A DNA stretch of 7,870 nt, taken from contig CAAFMR010000061.1 in NCBI GenBank assembly GCA_900764115.1, positions 1 to 7,870 of the forward strand, in the 5' to 3' direction. The notes under the pieces are model-generated. The model was not told where the DNA came from. It was given only the letters and a program-made list of their open reading frames with translations, and ran no database searches. A program made the position numbers and the translations under genes. Numbering within the stretch: the stretch's first letter is position 1; every line of letters starts with the position of its first letter. Source of the DNA: Clostridia bacterium. GTDB lineage: Bacteria > Bacillota > Clostridia > Oscillospirales > Acutalibacteraceae. Of this stretch, positions 5,618 through 7,870 are shown one piece after another.

Positions 5618-6250
5618 TTATTCGGTTGAGGCAGCCGCTGCTTTCTGCCGCTCCTTTTGCTGCTTGATAACCTTCAGACGGGAGAAATCCTCCCGTTCCT
5701 TTTCCTCCAGCGCCTCGGTAATGTCCTTGATGGTGACGCGGAATTGCGGTATCATAATATTCTTCAGCGCATTGGCGCGCTTCTGGGTTTTGCGGATGGC
5801 ATTCGCCAGCAGATAGACGCTGCTACCGATCTCCGCCAGCTCCACCGTCAGCTCCTTCACCCGCCGGAACTGCTCATACGCCTCATCCAGCATGGAATTG
5901 GTGGAGGACAGAGGATAGTTGGCATAGCTGGTGCTGTGCAGCCGCACGGTAGGCAGCTCCACCCCCATCACCGAGCGATAATCAATTTCCAGCCCCTCCT
6001 CCACCGGAATATTGCGACCGTATTCCTCGCAGAAGCCCAGCGTCAGATTGGCTCGTTGCAACGCCGCATAGGCGGCGGCATAGGTGGAGTCGATGCGGCT
6101 CTGGACATCCGCCGCCTTGTCGATGAGCTGCATCATTTCCCGGATGAGGATGTTGCGCTTGCGATCCATCAGATCGTAGCCTAACTCCGCCAGCTCCAGG
6201 CTCTTTTTGGTCGCCATCAGATTGCCCTTGGTGGGCGCTACCTGTGCCAA
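5618..6250 (-). CDS. ntpD: V/A-type ATPase subunit D (central stalk)
   Basis: Subunit D is the long coiled-coil rotor shaft that links the A3B3 catalytic head to the membrane ring of the V/A-type ATPase. The 210-residue product matches the family in size. The N-terminus has the characteristic VAPTKGNLM and ELGYDLMDRKRNILIREMM (helical, residues about 5-45). The C-terminal helix has RRVKELTVELAEIG and NAIRKTQKRANALKNIMIPQ (about 128-170), followed by a charged KEREDFSRLKVIKQQKERQK tail. The start is TTG at 6250, preceded by AAAGGAG (6260-6266) with 9-base spacing; no ATG fits the ribosome site. It follows ntpB by 21 bases in the same transcript and is the last gene before the terminator. It is intact. 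Confidence 0.93.
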   Translation of the reverse strand: MAQVAPTKGNLMATKKSLELAELGYDLMDRKRNILIREMMQLIDKAADVQSRIDSTYAAAYAALQRANLTLGFCEEYGRNIPVEEGLEIDYRSVMGVELPTVRLHSTSYANYPLSSTNSMLDEAYEQFRRVKELTVELAEIGSSVYLLANAIRKTQKRANALKNIMIPQFRVTIKDITEALEEKEREDFSRLKVIKQQKERQKAAAASTE

Positions 6251-6271
6251 TCCGGGTCACTCCTTTCCGCT

Positions 6272-7651
6272 TTACGCCTGATTTACCGGCGTGTCGTAAT
6301 ATGCATCCAGCAGCTTGTCGTCGATACGATCCAGCTGATTGCGGGGCAGCAGCCGCAGCAGCTCCCAGCCAATATCCAGCGTTTCCAGCATCGTGCGGTT
6401 GGTAAAGCCCTGGTTGAGAAAGCGCTGCTCAAACGCCCGCCCGAAGGACAGCATCTGCTTGTCGCTGTCGCTCAACTCCTCCTCGCCGATAACCGATGCC
6501 AGCGCCCGCACATCCTGCACCTTGGCATAGCAGGCAAACAGCTGGTTCGCCACCGATTGGTGATCCGCCCGGGTGAACCCCTCGCCGATGCCGCTTTTCA
6601 TCAACCGGGACAGGGAGGGCAGCACGCTGATGGGGGGATAGATGCCCTTGCTCTCCAGCGTGCGGTCCAGCACGATCTGCCCCTCGGTGATATACCCGGT
6701 CAGATCGGGAATGGGGTGGGTGATGTCGTCGTTGGGCATAGATAGGATGGGCACCTGGGTGACCGAGCCCTTTTTGCCCTGGATCATACCCGCCCGCTCA
6801 TACAGGCTGGCAAGGTCGGAATACAGATAACCGGGGTAGCCCTTACGCCCGGGGATTTCCCCTTTGGAGGAGGAAAATTCCCGCACCGCCTCACAATAGG
6901 AGGTCATATCGGTGAGAATCACCAGCACGTGCATTTCCAGCGTAAACGCCAGATATTCCGCCGCCGTCAGAGCGCAGCGGGGGGTGATGGTGCGTTCCAC
7001 GATGGGGTCGTTCGCCAGATTCAGAAACATAACCACCCGCCCCATGGCGCCGCTTTCTTCAAAGGAGCGGCGGAAATAATCCGCCACATCGTTTTTCACG
7101 CCCATGGCGGCAAAAACGATGGCAAATTCCTCTCCGTCGCCGATATTGGCTTGGCGAGCGATTTGCACCGCCAGCTCGTTATGGCGCATACCGGAGCCGG
7201 AGAAAATGGGCAGCTTTTGCCCCCGGATGAGGGTCGTCAGCCCGTCGATGGCGGAAATGCCGGTGTTGATATAGCTGCGGGGCATAATCCGGGACACCGG
7301 ATTGATGGGCTTGCCGTTCACATTTTCCCGTCTCTGGGGATAGACCTCCCCCAATCCGTCCAGCGGTCGCCCCACGCCATCAAATACCCGCCCCAGGATC
7401 TCCGGGGACAGGGGCAGCTCCATGGGATGTCCGGTTAAGGATACCTGGGTGTTTTCCAGCGATAGCCCCCGGGTGCCCTCGAACACCTGCACCACAATCC
7501 GCTGCCCGCTCATCTGCACCACCCGCCCCATGCGGGAGGTGCCGTCGCCGCTGCGCAGCTCCACAATTTCCTCGTTGGCGGCGTCGGGCACGCCGTCCAG
7601 CACCACCAGAGGGCCGTTGATCTGGGTAAGCCCTGTATGCTCAATTATCAT
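6272..7651 (-). CDS. ntpB: V/A-type ATPase subunit B (non-catalytic)
   Basis: Subunit B alternates with the catalytic A subunit in the A3B3 head of the V/A-type proton or sodium ATPase. The product is 459 residues, normal for the family. The N-terminal beta-barrel spans about 1-75 and the nucleotide-fold domain follows. The P-loop is degenerate ([10 protein letters not shown], 151-160), as expected for B and unlike A. Further family motifs are [12 protein letters not shown] (214-225), [16 protein letters not shown] (265-280), [18 protein letters not shown] (304-321) and PSLSRLM (345-351). ATG at 7651 is served by AGGAGGG (7660-7666), which overlaps the TAA stop of the upstream ntpA, a sign of tight translational coupling. 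Whether the enzyme pumps protons or sodium cannot be read here, because the K and I subunits lie outside the window. Confidence 0.97.
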   Translation of the reverse strand: MIIEHTGLTQINGPLVVLDGVPDAANEEIVELRSGDGTSRMGRVVQMSGQRIVVQVFEGTRGLSLENTQVSLTGHPMELPLSPEILGRVFDGVGRPLDGLGEVYPQRRENVNGKPINPVSRIMPRSYINTGISAIDGLTTLIRGQKLPIFSGSGMRHNELAVQIARQANIGDGEEFAIVFAAMGVKNDVADYFRRSFEESGAMGRVVMFLNLANDPIVERTITPRCALTAAEYLAFTLEMHVLVILTDMTSYCEAVREFSSSKGEIPGRKGYPGYLYSDLASLYERAGMIQGKKGSVTQVPILSMPNDDITHPIPDLTGYITEGQIVLDRTLESKGIYPPISVLPSLSRLMKSGIGEGFTRADHQSVANQLFACYAKVQDVRALASVIGEEELSDSDKQMLSFGRAFEQRFLNQGFTNRTMLETLDIGWELLRLLPRNQLDRIDDKLLDAYYDTPVNQA

Positions 7652-7665
7652 CGCTTTATCCCTCC

Positions 7666-7870
7666 TTAGCCATCCACAGGGCGGATGGCGGACAGGGTGT
7701 TGTCGATCTCGGTGATATACCCATCCAGTAGCTCAATGTGGGCATTGGGCACATCGTATTTCATTTTGACCGCTTTATCAAACAGCCCCGTCGCCAGCAG
7801 CTTGGACAGGGGTACCTGCCGGTTCACCAGCCGCAGCGCCCCGTGGTGGAGATGGAGAATCACCCGCATA
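7666..7870 (-). CDS. ntpA: V/A-type ATPase subunit A, C-terminal end (partial)
   Basis: Only the last 67 complete codons are visible; the gene runs off the right edge, and the first Met in view is internal. The segment [34 protein letters not shown] and the following acidic helix match the C-terminal helical domain of the catalytic subunit A. In that domain a short LSK segment precedes the conserved K-Y. Its position directly upstream of ntpB agrees with the usual A-B-D gene order in bacterial operons. The nucleotide-binding core is not in the window, so the call rests on this end plus context. The TAA stop (7666-7668) is shared with the ntpB ribosome binding site. Confidence 0.85.
   Translation of the reverse strand, partial: MRVILHLHHGALRLVNRQVPLSKLLATGLFDKAVKMKYDVPNAHIELLDGYITEIDNTLSAIRPVDG

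Noticed and set aside
6929..7438. Plus-strand open frame inside ntpB, with similar ones inside ntpD and alr
   Set aside because: His-rich antisense translations with no ribosome site or motif, fully explained by high GC content opposite conserved genes.

Overview
The window looks like a GC-rich, low-redundancy stretch of a Clostridia (Firmicutes) chromosome, most like an Oscillospiraceae/Ruminococcaceae-type gut anaerobe. That is an inference from gene content (V/A-type ATPase operon, AraC-type regulator beside galactokinase, DUF4173-type membrane protein), strong AGGAGG ribosome binding sites and sigma-A-like TTGACx/TATAAT promoters. No mobile element, CRISPR array, tRNA or rRNA was seen.

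Layout. (1) 1-764, minus: the N-terminal two thirds of a galactokinase, cut by the window edge and carrying an in-frame TAG at codon 193. (2) 765-903: a compact divergent regulatory region with a promoter in each direction and a cluster of short direct repeats. (3) 904-1737, plus: an intact AraC-family regulator, the obvious candidate to control the galactokinase. (4) 1738-1930: the araC terminator, then a good promoter flanked by two near-identical imperfect palindromes, one overlapping the -35 box. (5) 1931-3598, plus: a polytopic membrane protein of the DUF4153/DUF4173 type. (6) 3637-3666: a strong hairpin terminator between convergent genes. (7) 3671-4858, minus: alanine racemase, full length but with an in-frame TAA at codon 139. 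(8) 4859-5240: a 382-base divergent intergenic region with the alr promoter and a series of DnaA-box-like nonamers. (9) 5241-5516, plus: a small protein with one C-terminal membrane helix. (10) 5556-5605: a perfect 14-bp inverted repeat, likely a bidirectional terminator. (11) 5618-7870, minus: the 3' end of a V/A-type ATPase operon, with the end of subunit A, complete B and complete D.

The most notable observations are the two single nonsense codons in otherwise well-conserved enzymes (galactokinase and alanine racemase) and the paired operator-like palindromes 83 bp apart upstream of the membrane protein. I found no convincing new multi-gene system; the genes are mostly housekeeping and sugar-metabolism functions, and the novelty lies in regulatory structure and gene integrity.
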